Shown: one piece after another, positions 36,577 to 46,277 of the stretch | Layout of the letters: every line of letters begins with the position of its first letter | Position numbering within the stretch: the first letter of the stretch is position 1 | Origin: CAVRUD01 sp963724285 | GTDB lineage: Bacteria; Chloroflexota; Chloroflexia; Thermomicrobiales; UBA6265 | NCBI GenBank assembly: GCA_963724285.1 | Contig: CAVRUD010000012.1 | Location: 236,864 to 300,863, forward strand | Length of the DNA: 64,000 bases | Reading direction: 5' to 3' | Notes under the pieces: model-generated | What the model saw: only the letters and a program-made list of their open reading frames with translations | The model's database searches: none | Told to the model about the DNA's origin: nothing | Translations under genes and position numbers: made by a program

Positions 36577-38986
36577 ATGGAGCGACCGTTGGCTGCCACG
36601 TCCCAGGCCGTAACCGACCGTGATCTCCTCTCTCTTTTCCGTGGCGAACGATCTTCGGCCGAAGTCGCCGCGGCCGTGGGTATCGGCGCACAGGAGGTTC
36701 TGAGCGCGCGGCAGGCGTTCCTGGCGCGGCGGCTGCCCGTGGCGGACGCGACGCTCAAGGCGGCAACCAACGGGACCGTCGAGATCCTGCGCGACAAGGC
36801 CTGGGTCCCGCACGTCTTCGCGACCTCGACCGCCGATCTCTGGTTCGGCGTTGGCTTCGCCATGGCCCAGGATCGGCTCTGGCAAATGGACCGGCTGCGG
36901 CGGCGGGCGTACGGCACCCTGGCCGAGGTGTTGGGCCCAGACCATGCCGCCGCCGACCTGCAGCACCGGATCGTCGATCTGGACGGCATCGCCGCCGCCG
37001 AGGCGCGACGCCTGGACGGTGAGGAGCGGGTCGTCGTCGAGGCGCTGGTGGCCGGGATCAATCGTGGAATCGAGACCGTTGGGGCCCAGCTGCCGATCGA
37101 GTTCGCGATGCTGGCATACGAGCCGGCTCCCTTCACGCCGCACGACGTGCTGGCGATCCTGCGGGGTATCTGGTGGTCGCTCAATGGCCGCTTGCCGATG
37201 CTGACCATCGCGGAGGCGGCGGCGCTGTTGCCGGAGGAGTTGCGCGAGGCGTACCTCACACCGGCCTCACCGGAGGCGCGGATCCTGCCGGCCGGATCGC
37301 CCTTGCCGGCCGCTGGGATGGCGGCGGATGCTCTTCAGTCGCCGGTGGCAGGCGAAAGCGATTGGCAGGGCAGCAACAACTGGGCGGTCGGGTCCGGCCG
37401 GACCGCGTCTGGCCAGCCGATCCTGTGCTCCGATCCGCATCAGCCGTTCTGGCTGCCGTCCTCCTGGTACGAGTTCGCGATCCATGGTCCGGACGGGACG
37501 GTGGCCGGGGCTGGGCATCCGGGGACGCCGGGCCAGTGGTGGGGCAGCAACGGTAGCGTTGCCTGGGGGCTGACCAACGACGGCACCTCGACCAAGGATC
37601 TGTACCGGGAGGAGGTCCATCCGGACGATCCCGGCCGTTATCGCGACGGCGACGGCTGGCGGTCCTTCACGGAGCGTGACGTCGAGATCGCCGTGCGGGG
37701 CGAGGAACCGCGGCGGCATACCGTCCGCTCAACGGTGCGGGGGCCGATCGTCAACGAGGTCGTACCCGCGATCGATCCGGCCGGTGATCCGCCGCTGTCG
37801 CTGCGCTGGGTGGGCCAGGAGCACGTCGCCGATATCACCACGATGCTGCGGTACGCCAAAGCCCGGACCTGCGACGAGTTCCAGGAGGCGCTGCGGGAGT
37901 GGGCGGTGCCGGTCTTCAACTGGGTCTGCGCCGATTCGACCGGGCAGGTCGCGTATCAGCACGCCGGGCGCATCCCGATCCGGGGCCGGATCAAGACCGG
38001 ATACCGCGACGCCACCAATCCCGACGACGCCTGGCAGGGGTACGTGCCGTTCGACGCGATGCCCCGGATCGCTCCGGTGCGTGACGGATACGTTTCCAGC
38101 GCCAACAACCGGCCTTACCCCGACGACTATCCCTACCCGCTGTATGGACCCAGCTCGACCGGCTACCGCCAGGAGCGCATCCGGCAGGTGATCGAGGCCG
38201 CCCAGCCCTTCGACATCGGCACCGCCAGGGGTCTGCAAAATGACCCGGTGAGCGATCGCGCCGCCCACGTCGCGCCACTTCTCGTGGCTCGGTTGCAGGA
38301 CATCGGCGATCCGGACGTCGCCCTCTTTGTGGCGCAGTTGCGGGAGTGGGATTTCGCCTACACCTTCGATGCGACCGCACCGGTCTTCTTCGAAACATTT
38401 TCGACGATCTGGTCGGCCGTCGTTGCCGGGGCGCGCTTCCCGGCCCACGTGCAGGCGACTCACGAAGGGGCAAACCGGCCCCGCTACCCGCTTGATCGAG
38501 GGGGAAGATCTGCCCTGGTTCCCGGATGGCCTCGGGACCAAGTTGGTCGACGCGGCCAGGGAGACGGTTCGGTGGATCAAGGAGCACCACGGCGACGATC
38601 CGGCCGGCTGGCGGTGGCGAGAGATCCACAAGGCCGATTGGAAGCACCCGCTGAGTTCGGCGGAGGTCGCCGACCTCTTCGATCTTGGCCCTGAACCGAT
38701 CCTTGGCTGCGCCGAGACGGTCAACAACACGGGCACCGGCACCGGCTACGACGTCGGGGTCATCGGCGGCGTCGAGTACCGTCTCCTGGTGGACTTTGCC
38801 GAGCCCAGCGTGATCCGGGCGGTCCAGAATGCCGGCAACTCCGGCCAACCCGGCAGCCCGTACTACGGCGACCAACTGGCGCCGTGGATCGCCGGTCAGT
38901 ACCACACGGTGCACCTGAGCCGCGATGGAGTGGAGGCGGATCTGGCGGGGCGGACGGTGCTGGAGGCGGAGAGAGTGGCCCCCTAA
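36577..38986 (+). CDS. Penicillin acylase-family N-terminal-nucleophile hydrolase, one frame break
   Basis: The precursor has an alpha chain, a spacer and a beta chain that begins at the Ser of GSNNWAVGSGRTASG after self-cleavage. The following LCSDPHQPFWLPSSWYE is typical of penicillin/acyl-homoserine-lactone acylases. No export signal is evident at the N-terminus. One extra base near 38494 breaks the frame between NRPRYP and IEGEDLPWFPDG; the corrected length is about 802 residues. Substrates of this family range from beta-lactams to quorum signals and cannot be chosen here. The stop codon lies inside a CCCCCTAACCCCC repeat. Confidence 0.87.
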
Positions 38987-39308
38987 CCCCCGGGCCCCCT
39001 TCCCCCGCTGCACTAAGGAAGGGCAGGGGAAGGGGGAGAATCGCCGCGTGGACCTGTAGGGGCGCATGGCATGCGCCCGGTTGCCGGCCGGGGCGACGAC
39101 GCGGCCGGACGGGGCGCCGCCCGAACACATCCCGGGTCGGGTGGGCAATCGCGCACCGCCGTCCGCCCAGGCAGGGCGCATGCCATGCGCCCCTACAAGG
39201 AGACCCGACTGTCCTTCCCAAACGCCGACCGCCGGACGCCGCATTCTCCCCCTTCCCCCTGCCGCGCTACGGAGGGGCGGGGGGAAGGGGGCCGGGGGGT
39301 TAGGGGGC
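38979..39308. repeat. Composite repeat block between convergent genes
   Basis: G/C-run palindromes lie at 38979-39040 and 39247-39308, flanking a GTAGGGGC element with perfect 23-bp arms (39056-39078, 39174-39196). The outer CCCCCTAACCCCC on each side supplies the TAA stop codon of the gene entering from that side (38984-38986 plus strand, 39300-39302 minus strand). Confidence 0.8.
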
Positions 39309-40619
39309 GCTTCTCCGCGTCGGCGGATTCGGCGCCTTGGCCTCAACCAGGACCTTGTCGACGCGGTTGCCGTCCATGTCGACGACTTCGAAGGCCCAAC
39401 CGTTCCAGGTCAGAATTTCGCCAGGGCTGGGGATGCGGCCGAGGCGGGTCATCAGGAAGCCCCCGAGGGTCTGGTAGGCTCCTTCGACCTCCGGGATGGC
39501 GTTCGCGCCGATCAGGTCGTTGACCTCGTCGATCAGCAGGCCCCCGCCCAGCAGCCACGAGCCGTCGGCCCGGCGGACGGCCTCGTCCTGCTCACCCGGC
39601 TCCTCCGGGCCGAGATCCCCGACGATTGCCTCCATCAGGTCGTGGAGGGTGAGGATCCCGGCGGTGCCGCCGTATTCATCGACGGCCACCGCCAGGGGTA
39701 CTACCGCACCGCGTAGCCGTTCCAGCGCCTGAAAGGCCGGCAGGCTCTCCGGGACAAAGCAGGCTTCGACCATCGAGGCGGCCAGATCGGTCGGTTCTCC
39801 GGCCAGAGCCCGGCTCCAGATCGATTTGACCGAGGCGACTCCACGGATCTCGTCCGGGCTGCCGGCGCAGACCGGGAAGTGGGAGTGGGGCGATTCGGCC
39901 ATCCGGGCCTGATTCATGGCGAGATTGTCCTCCAGGTCGAGGAAGACCACCCGGTGGCGGGGCGTCATGACCTCGCTCACTCGGCGGTCGCCCAGGCGAA
40001 AGACGGCCTCGACCAGTTCCGGCTCCTGGACGTCGAAGACGCCCGCCTGAGCGCCCTGGCGCAAGAGCAGGCCGATCTCCTCTTCGGTAATCGGCGGCTC
40101 ATCGGACTGCTTGGCGCCGAGGACGCGCATCAGCGCGTCGCTGGAGTAGCTCAAGAGCGTGACCGCCGGGCTGGCGAAGCGGGAAAGGGAGCGCATCGGC
40201 CGGGCGATCGCGACGGCGATCGATTCGGGGCGCTGCAAGGCCAGGCGCTTCGGGACCAGCTCGCCAATAACCAACGACAGATAGGTAATCATGATCACGA
40301 CGACGGCCACGCCGATGGCATCGCTGTAGCGCCCGATCACCGGGATGTCGCTCAGCCAGCCGCTGACCGTCCTGGAAACTGTTGCACCGCCGAAGGTACC
40401 GGCCAGGATGCCGATCAGGGTGATGCCGATCTGGACGGTGGAAAGAAATCGGTCCGGCTTCTCGGCCAGCTCCAGGGCGACGGCCGCGCCGCTGTCCCCT
40501 GCCTCCGCCCGCGCCTGGAGCCGAGCGCGACGTGAGGAGACAACGGCCATCTCCGACCCCGAGAGGACGCCGTTCGCCACGATCAGGAGGAGGACGATAA
40601 GGATCTCGATCGATGCCAA
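39300..40619 (-). CDS. CNNM/CBS-domain membrane protein (HlyC/CorC family)
   Basis: A 439-residue protein. Order: CNNM transmembrane domain (EILIVLLLIVANGVLSGSEM, with GELVPKRLAL at its end), a CBS pair (VMTPRHRVVFLDLED to VDEYGGTAGILTLHDLMEAI) and a C-terminal CorC/HlyC domain (GGFLMTRLGRIPSPGE). Members are linked to magnesium or cobalt efflux and stress. TTG 40619 is chosen because GGGAGG precedes it; the frame opens to 40646. The last residues and stop come from a repeat. Confidence 0.88.
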   Translation of the reverse strand: MASIEILIVLLLIVANGVLSGSEMAVVSSRRARLQARAEAGDSGAAVALELAEKPDRFLSTVQIGITLIGILAGTFGGATVSRTVSGWLSDIPVIGRYSDAIGVAVVVIMITYLSLVIGELVPKRLALQRPESIAVAIARPMRSLSRFASPAVTLLSYSSDALMRVLGAKQSDEPPITEEEIGLLLRQGAQAGVFDVQEPELVEAVFRLGDRRVSEVMTPRHRVVFLDLEDNLAMNQARMAESPHSHFPVCAGSPDEIRGVASVKSIWSRALAGEPTDLAASMVEACFVPESLPAFQALERLRGAVVPLAVAVDEYGGTAGILTLHDLMEAIVGDLGPEEPGEQDEAVRRADGSWLLGGGLLIDEVNDLIGANAIPEVEGAYQTLGGFLMTRLGRIPSPGEILTWNGWAFEVVDMDGNRVDKVLVEAKAPNPPTRRSAP

Positions 40620-40679
40620 CGGGGTTCCTCCCGGGGCGACCGGCAAACCATGTGCGTGAAGCCTCCTTGCCGGACGGGA

Positions 40680-42551
40680 TCAGGTCCGGCGGCGGAGATC
40701 CTCCAGCATAGGACGCAATTTGTACTTGCGCACGTGTTTCGCGATCAGGCCGTCCAGTTCGGCGCGCCAGGCGTCGATGTGGCCGAGCACGCGCTCGGCC
40801 GCCCCGGCCCGCCGCAGCCAGGCGATCGCCTCGTCGTAGTGCGATGACCGGCCGTCGTCCATGATCCCGAAGGCGCGCCGCCGCGCCGTCGCCGCGACCC
40901 AGTCCGGGTGGGTGGCGACCGCGGCGTCGGCGACCCGCGCCGTAAGCTGCCAATCGTAGATGTCCGACACCGCCGCGACGGCATCCCCGATCAGTCCCTC
41001 GTGCAGGAAGACATCGACGTGGCCTTCCGGCAGCGCCGATCGGTGTTCGCGGAGATAGGTGAGGAGTTCCGGGCGCAGGGCGTCCCAGGAGTCGCCCGCG
41101 ATCTCGCGCGTCCTCAGGTAGCTGCCGAGGCTGGTCTCGTGCTCGAAGGCGATCCGGGCCGCCCGTAGGGCCAGCTCCGGCCGCCCGAGTTCGTTCGCCA
41201 GGTCGCGCGTCCAGATCGCGAGTTCGCCGGGGAGCGGGGGCGTCGCCTGGTAGACGCTGTAGGAGTCCCACTTGGCCGGCAAGGAAAGGCCATGTTCGGC
41301 TACCTGGAGCGCCCGCTCCGGGTCGTCGGCCTCTCGGAACGCTCGCGCCAGGCTGAGCGCCTCGTCGGCCGTGTTCAGCCGTTCAAGGCCCTCGGCGAGG
41401 GCCTCCTCCGTTCGGCCCAGGCGGACGAGCATCGTCGCCCGGCGATCGGGGACGCCCATGGCGCCGGCGAAGTTGAGGAACTCGTCGAATCGTCCCTGGC
41501 GCTCGAGGACGTTGAGCCGAGCCCGGACAAGTTCGAGCCCGCCGTCGGGCAGGAGCAGGTCGTCCAGGTCTTCGGCCTCGTCGTCTCCATCGTCCTCTGT
41601 CACCTCGATCGGCTCACCGGCAAGTGCCTGCCTGACCGAGGGGGCATCCCAGCCTTCGGCGATCGCGGCCTGGGCGGAGTCGAAGACGGCGTCCACGCCG
41701 AAATCGCTCAGATCGCCGGCGTACTCCTCCAGTTTTTCGGTCCAGTGCTCGCGCGCCGCGTCGTCCAGGTCGGCGGAAAGCAGCGCTTCCGTCCAGAGCG
41801 GGCTGAGGTCATAGAAGAGGGCGCTGGCGTCGCCGTCCGAATCGTCGAGCTCTTCCCAGACGGAGAGATATTCGTCGGTGATCGCGTCGAGGACGGCCAG
41901 CGCCGTCTCCGCATCGCCGTTGTTCAGGTACTCGGTGACGTGCGAGGCCACGCTGCGCACGCCATCGACAACACCGCCGACCAGCCAGTAGGCCTCCGAT
42001 GAACTGAAGCGGTTCAGGCCCCGAACCTCGTCGCGCACCTCACGGCGCGCGGCTTTGACGGCCGCCGACACGTTCCTGGCGGGAGCGGGCTCTGGCGCTG
42101 GCGATCCGGGCGTCGATGCTGGCGCGGGGGCTGGATGGGCCAGCAGTCCCTCGATCGTTTCGGTCGTGACCTGGCGCATCTCGACCAGACGCCGAACGAT
42201 CTGCCGCAACTGATCCTCCCCGGCCCCGGCCAGGAGGGTGTCGAGCGACGGGCGCTCTTCGACCGATTGCGGGTCGTCGATCAATGCCAGCAGGACCGCG
42301 ACGATATGCTTGCACCATCCGCCCCATTCGTAGGGACAGGTGCAGCCGGCCTCGATCAGGCCGGCCGCGTCGGTCCGCAGGGTGACGGTATAGGGATAGA
42401 TGTCGCTGCCTTCGACTTCCGCCTGAAGGAGGTCACCCCGCCGGGTGATCTCCCCGACCGCGCCCCCACGGTGGTACTCCTGGCCGCGCCGGAACGACTC
42501 GGCGGCTGCGCCTTCGCGCACTATGGCTTCGGTCAGGGTGGGAATCGTCAT
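40680..42551 (-). CDS. SWIM zinc-finger protein
   Basis: A 623-residue protein. The SWIM motif CTCPYEWGGWCKHIVAVL (CxC-xn-CxH) is near residues 70-90. The rest is helical and TPR-like (DEALSLARAFREADDPERAL), with acidic linkers. SWIM proteins bind DNA or partner proteins, but the role here is unknown. ATG 42551 overlaps the stop of the upstream gene by 4 bp, so they are translationally coupled. Confidence 0.8.
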   Translation of the reverse strand: MTIPTLTEAIVREGAAAESFRRGQEYHRGGAVGEITRRGDLLQAEVEGSDIYPYTVTLRTDAAGLIEAGCTCPYEWGGWCKHIVAVLLALIDDPQSVEERPSLDTLLAGAGEDQLRQIVRRLVEMRQVTTETIEGLLAHPAPAPASTPGSPAPEPAPARNVSAAVKAARREVRDEVRGLNRFSSSEAYWLVGGVVDGVRSVASHVTEYLNNGDAETALAVLDAITDEYLSVWEELDDSDGDASALFYDLSPLWTEALLSADLDDAAREHWTEKLEEYAGDLSDFGVDAVFDSAQAAIAEGWDAPSVRQALAGEPIEVTEDDGDDEAEDLDDLLLPDGGLELVRARLNVLERQGRFDEFLNFAGAMGVPDRRATMLVRLGRTEEALAEGLERLNTADEALSLARAFREADDPERALQVAEHGLSLPAKWDSYSVYQATPPLPGELAIWTRDLANELGRPELALRAARIAFEHETSLGSYLRTREIAGDSWDALRPELLTYLREHRSALPEGHVDVFLHEGLIGDAVAAVSDIYDWQLTARVADAAVATHPDWVAATARRRAFGIMDDGRSSHYDEAIAWLRRAGAAERVLGHIDAWRAELDGLIAKHVRKYKLRPMLEDLRRRT

Positions 42552-43093
42552 GCCGAGTCCACCTCCCGTGGTTCGAGTCCAATCGACCACAGCCATGCCA
42601 CCGCTCGTTCGCGATCGCGGCCACTCTTGAACTCGTACCAACGTGGCCGTTCGGACGGCGCGTCGTGCAGCGCGTCCTTGAAGCGGCGGAACGCGCCCCG
42701 CCCGACAATAGCTGTTCGGAAGCGCTCGCGCATGTGCTCGTCCGCGATGGACTCGATGAAGTCGGCCATGTCGGCGTAAGCATCTCGACTCTCGACACCA
42801 GGGATCTCGACAAAGCGTGTCCCAAGGTTGCGGTCGACCGTGTCCGCTTCATGGACCGCGGAGATCATCCACTCCGGCAGGTCCAGCTCCGCCAGAGCCG
42901 CGTCGAACGTGAGGGGCCGATCCGCTCCGGACGCATCGAGCAGTTCCCGAGCCTGCTCCAATACCTGGTGAATCTCATCGGTGACGAGGATCACATCACC
43001 GGTCTCGGTATCCAGCACGTAGCGGCCGTCCGACGAGGCGCTCGATTCCATGGCCGCCTCAAGTTGCGATAGGTCGATAGACAGGCCCCTCAT
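42548..43093 (-). CDS. UPF0158-family protein
   Basis: A 181-residue protein beginning MRGLSIDLSQLEAAMESS. The segments GDVILVTDEI, FVEIPGVESRDAYADMADF and WYEFKSGRDRERAVAWLWSI are typical of UPF0158, a family of unknown function. Coupled by a 4-bp ATGA overlap to the SWIM gene. Confidence 0.72.
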   Translation of the reverse strand: MRGLSIDLSQLEAAMESSASSDGRYVLDTETGDVILVTDEIHQVLEQARELLDASGADRPLTFDAALAELDLPEWMISAVHEADTVDRNLGTRFVEIPGVESRDAYADMADFIESIADEHMRERFRTAIVGRGAFRRFKDALHDAPSERPRWYEFKSGRDRERAVAWLWSIGLEPREVDSA

Positions 43094-43098
43094 CCGGC

Positions 43099-43527
43099 TC
43101 ACCCCGTCAGATAGACGCCGGCGGCGACTTGGAACGCGTCCTCCGGCGCTCGCGAAAAGCTTCCAGACGGGAACATTGCCAACTCGTAGCGTTCGTTGCT
43201 GTAGGTGTAGAACCCGAACGTCCAGTCGTTCGGCCCAAAGTAGCGCAGGCGGCAGAGGTGCGTTGGCGTCTCCCGAAGCCGCTCCTCCATTTCCTCTCGG
43301 GTTTCCAGCCAGTCGGCCGGAGGCCACCCTGGAGTCAGGTCCGGTTCCGTGAAGGCATCGATGTAGCAGAACTGTCCGCGAAAGCGGATGTCGAGGCGGG
43401 TGTACCTTCCGGCGAAGTGCCGCTCGGCGTATGAATGGATGCGGCGCTCCGTCTCGGCCCGAATCCGATCCGGTATCCTCACGCCGCCGCTGTCGGGATC
43501 GTAGACCCGCAGGTTCCGCGTTGGCAC
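43099..43527 (-). CDS. Conserved protein of unknown function
   Basis: A 142-residue soluble protein rich in aromatic residues (FRGQFCYIDAFTEPD, FGPNDWTFGFYTYSNERYE). I recall similar proteins annotated only as hypothetical. It ends 6 bp before the UPF0158 gene, so the three genes 43527-40680 probably form one operon. Confidence 0.65.
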   Translation of the reverse strand: MPTRNLRVYDPDSGGVRIPDRIRAETERRIHSYAERHFAGRYTRLDIRFRGQFCYIDAFTEPDLTPGWPPADWLETREEMEERLRETPTHLCRLRYFGPNDWTFGFYTYSNERYELAMFPSGSFSRAPEDAFQVAAGVYLTG

Positions 43528-43608
43528 GCTCCCTCCCGTCTCGATCGGGCGATGGCCTCGTCCGCCGCCGATGAACGACCCCGCTCTTTGCCGTCTTTTT
43601 CCGTTCTC

Positions 43609-44199
43609 TCAGTGGAAGACCGGCGGCCCCTGGAGCGGGTCCTTCACGTACTGGCCCAGGCGTAATGTCCGCAAGATTTCGTCCCAGGCCGGCAGGGCCC
43701 AACCGGCGTCGTCCACCCAGTAATCCATCGTGATCAGTGTCTGCACCAGAGAGCCGTGCGCCAGGAGGGCCCGCGTGTAGGCTTCGCGGTTCTCGCGGGT
43801 GTCGAGGAAGAGGGTTTCGTTCCAGGCGATCGTGAGGCCCGCCCGGCGGATCAGGACCGGCTCCGTCTGCGAGATGGTCCGCCGGCCATCCGCATCCGGT
43901 TGGCCACCGAGGGCACCGGCGAGGACCGTATCGAGCTGGACGCCCGACCAATCGATTTCGGGATTGAGGTGAAAGACCGAGACCTGGAAGCGGAGGTCAT
44001 CGTCCGGCTCGGGCTTGTCGAACATCGTAAAGTGCGCCCCGCCTGGGTCCTCGACGTCTGACACGACCCAGGATTTGGGTACATCAAACCGGACGGCTCC
44101 CCGGTTCAGGACGACGACCTGATAGCCGGGCTTGCAGCGCCAGCCGTGATCTGGGTTGAGGCGTTGCTCGCTCTTTTGCCGTCTCTGCTTGCCGGCCAT
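43609..44199 (-). CDS. Conserved protein of unknown function
   Basis: A 196-residue protein starting MAGKQRRQKSEQRLN. The middle (VRFDVPKSWVVSDVEDPG, FHLNPEIDWSGVQ) suggests a beta-rich PsbP/Mog1-like fold, but this is weak. It lies 82 bp before the SWIM operon on the same strand and may share its promoter. Confidence 0.6.
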   Translation of the reverse strand: MAGKQRRQKSEQRLNPDHGWRCKPGYQVVVLNRGAVRFDVPKSWVVSDVEDPGGAHFTMFDKPEPDDDLRFQVSVFHLNPEIDWSGVQLDTVLAGALGGQPDADGRRTISQTEPVLIRRAGLTIAWNETLFLDTRENREAYTRALLAHGSLVQTLITMDYWVDDAGWALPAWDEILRTLRLGQYVKDPLQGPPVFH

Positions 44200-44376
44200 G
44201 GCGGTGCTCCGCAGATGCTATGGATTCGGTCAGAATCGGAGTGTATCGCGCTGATGACGAGTGTCGCGTGTCAAAGCAGGCCGAGCACTCAAGTGTAGTA
44301 CAATCGCCTCATTGGTAAGGATAGTGGTGTGTCGGTATTACTTTGGTGCGCGAGCTGTCCATTTCAGGGGGAAAGC

Positions 44377-44652
44377 ATGATTGAGTCAGTCTCTCGACTA
44401 ACGAGCAAGGGCCAGGTCACGATTCCGCAAAAGATCCGGCAGCACCTAGGGATCGGGCCATCAGACAAGGTGGCGTTCGTCATCGCAGACGACGGGCAGG
44501 TTGTCGTGCGCCCCGCCCGTTTCACGATTGCTGATCTGGCAGGCATCGTTCCGGCCCTACCGCCTGGTTCGACACAGGATATCGATGAGCAGATCCGGTC
44601 GGCGATGGACGACATGGCCGACCGGATCGTGCAAGAGATGGAAGGGCGGTGA
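44377..44652 (+). CDS. vapB: AbrB/MazE-type antitoxin (VapB-like)
   Basis: A 91-residue swapped-hairpin DNA-binding protein: VSRLTSKGQVTIPQKIRQHL is the classic AbrB signature. ATG 44377 follows AGGGGGAAAGC. It neutralises and co-represses with the PIN toxin whose start overlaps its stop by 4 bp. A TACAAT hexamer at 44299 may be a -10 element. Confidence 0.87.
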   Translation: MIESVSRLTSKGQVTIPQKIRQHLGIGPSDKVAFVIADDGQVVVRPARFTIADLAGIVPALPPGSTQDIDEQIRSAMDDMADRIVQEMEGR

Positions 44653-45098
44653 TCTTCCTCGATACCTACGTCTTCGTCCGATTTCTCACTCAACCATCCG
44701 AGTCGGACCCGAATGGCCTCCGGTTCCAGTCTGCGGCAATCGGCCTGTTCTCGGCGGTGGAGGCGGGAACTGAAGAGGTGACCACGAGCGAGGTCGTACT
44801 GCACGAAGTCTGTTATGTGCTCGGCTCCCGGCGGCACTATCGCCTGTCGGCTTCCGAGATCGCTTCCTTGCTGATCCCGATCATCGCGTTGCCTGGCTTC
44901 AAGTTGCCGCAGGGTGAAAAGGCGCTCTATCTTCGGGCGTTCGAGGTATACGTCTCCAATCCGAAGCTGGAGTACTCCGATTCACTGATCGCCGCCCGGG
45001 CGGAACGCCTCGGGATTCCGCTTGCCACGTTCGACGAGGCATTGGCCCGATTGCCTATCGTTACCCGGTGGCTACCTGATACGGACGACCACGACTAG
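44649..45098 (+). CDS. vapC: PIN-domain ribonuclease toxin (VapC-like)
   Basis: A 149-residue PIN nuclease. Acidic residues are at FLDTYVF (Asp5), SEVVLHEV (Glu), YSDSLIAARA (Asp) and TFDEAL (Asp). GTG 44649 overlaps the antitoxin stop. These toxins cleave RNA when free of antitoxin. The stop TAG shares bases with the stop of the convergent Rieske gene. Confidence 0.85.
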   Translation: MIFLDTYVFVRFLTQPSESDPNGLRFQSAAIGLFSAVEAGTEEVTTSEVVLHEVCYVLGSRRHYRLSASEIASLLIPIIALPGFKLPQGEKALYLRAFEVYVSNPKLEYSDSLIAARAERLGIPLATFDEALARLPIVTRWLPDTDDHD

Positions 45099-45967
45099 GG
45101 TTCCCGCACCTTCACCGCGATCCGGCCACCCTCGATCCGCACATCGTATGCGGGCTGGGCCGAGTCGCTGGGCCATGGATCACGCCGCCGTCGCGCAGGC
45201 AGAAGACGGATTTGTGCCAGGGGCAGGTGACGGTGTCGCCGTCGAAGTCGCCTTCGTCGAGCGGGCCGCCCAGGTGAGAGCACGTCGGGGAGATGGCCAG
45301 AACCTCGCCATCGAGGCGGTAGAGCATGACCGGCGTCCCCTCCACCTCGACCCGCTTGGCGGTCTTCTCCGGCAGGTCATCATCCGCCAGGACGTCGGTC
45401 CACTCATCCGGGCCCTTCTCAAAGGCGGTGCGGTTGACGCCGATGCCCAGGTCGTAGGCGAGATCGCCTCCCAACCATGATGAGACGCTGACAAGGCCGT
45501 ATCCCGTTGCCGCCAGCGCGACGCCGGAGTTTCGGTTGCCTCGGCGGCGTTGGACGTAGGACGCGGCGTAGAGGGCCGTGGCGGCGATGTTCAGGGTGGC
45601 GTGCAGGGTGCCCAGGCGATTTGGCGTTTCCTGGTTCTGGAGGTCCTGCCACTGGGCGGCGCCGGTCGCGGCGGCGGCGCCAGCGCTGACGAGGCCGATC
45701 AGCAGGGTGGTGTCGGCGGCGGTTTCTTCCCCGACCGCATCGAGCGTGATCGACGCCGTCCACATGCCCGCCGGGACAAGGATGACCGCCGGGTGGAGGG
45801 GGTGGCCGAGCCAGACGCCATAGAGCGCATCGCGCAGCCGCCCGGGCGCTTTCTGCCCGAGCCAGGGCTCGAAGAGCGGCGTGCATCTTTTCGGCGACCG
45901 GGTCCAACCACGGCATGTTCGCCACCAGGCGTTGCGAAAGTCTCGTCGGGAGTGCGCTCTGTGGCAT
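45095..45967 (-). CDS. DUF2231 membrane domain fused to a Rieske [2Fe-2S] domain, two frame breaks
   Basis: N-terminal part from ATG 45967 (GAGGAG upstream): MPQSALPTRLSQRLVANMPW; then a four-helix DUF2231 membrane domain starting WLGHPLHPAVILVPAGMW. The C-terminal Rieske cluster ligands are CSHLGG and CPWHKS. An extra base near 45880 and a missing base near 45168 (after HGPATRP) break the frame; the corrected protein is about 290 residues. It is likely a membrane-bound electron carrier of unknown pathway. The 310 bp upstream (45968-46277) show no gene. Confidence 0.82.
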
Positions 45968-46277
45968 CTCGTTGCTCCTCGTGCGTTCCACCCGGCTCGG
46001 GCGGGGGTGACGTTGCGCAGATATCGCAACTTCTGGACCTTCCGATCAGGCTGCGTGTGTCAGGGCGAACGCCGCCTTGGGCGGTCGAGCGGAGTACGTG
46101 CTTTACCAAAGAGGGACACATCCTGGGGTTCCAAGCGTGTCCACCGGCAATGCGAGATCGCGGAATCGAGTGACAGGACGCTCACAACCTCGCTCGACCT
46201 CGTTTCATTGCTGACGAGATAACAGGAAAGGGTGGCCGAGGTATGGTCCTGGGCGAGAAGGGAAAGAGGAGGCGCCG

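Noticed and set aside
36577..38986. True penicillin acylase or quorum-quenching enzyme
   Set aside because: The family is clear from the Ser nucleophile region, but the substrate cannot be inferred from sequence or neighbours.
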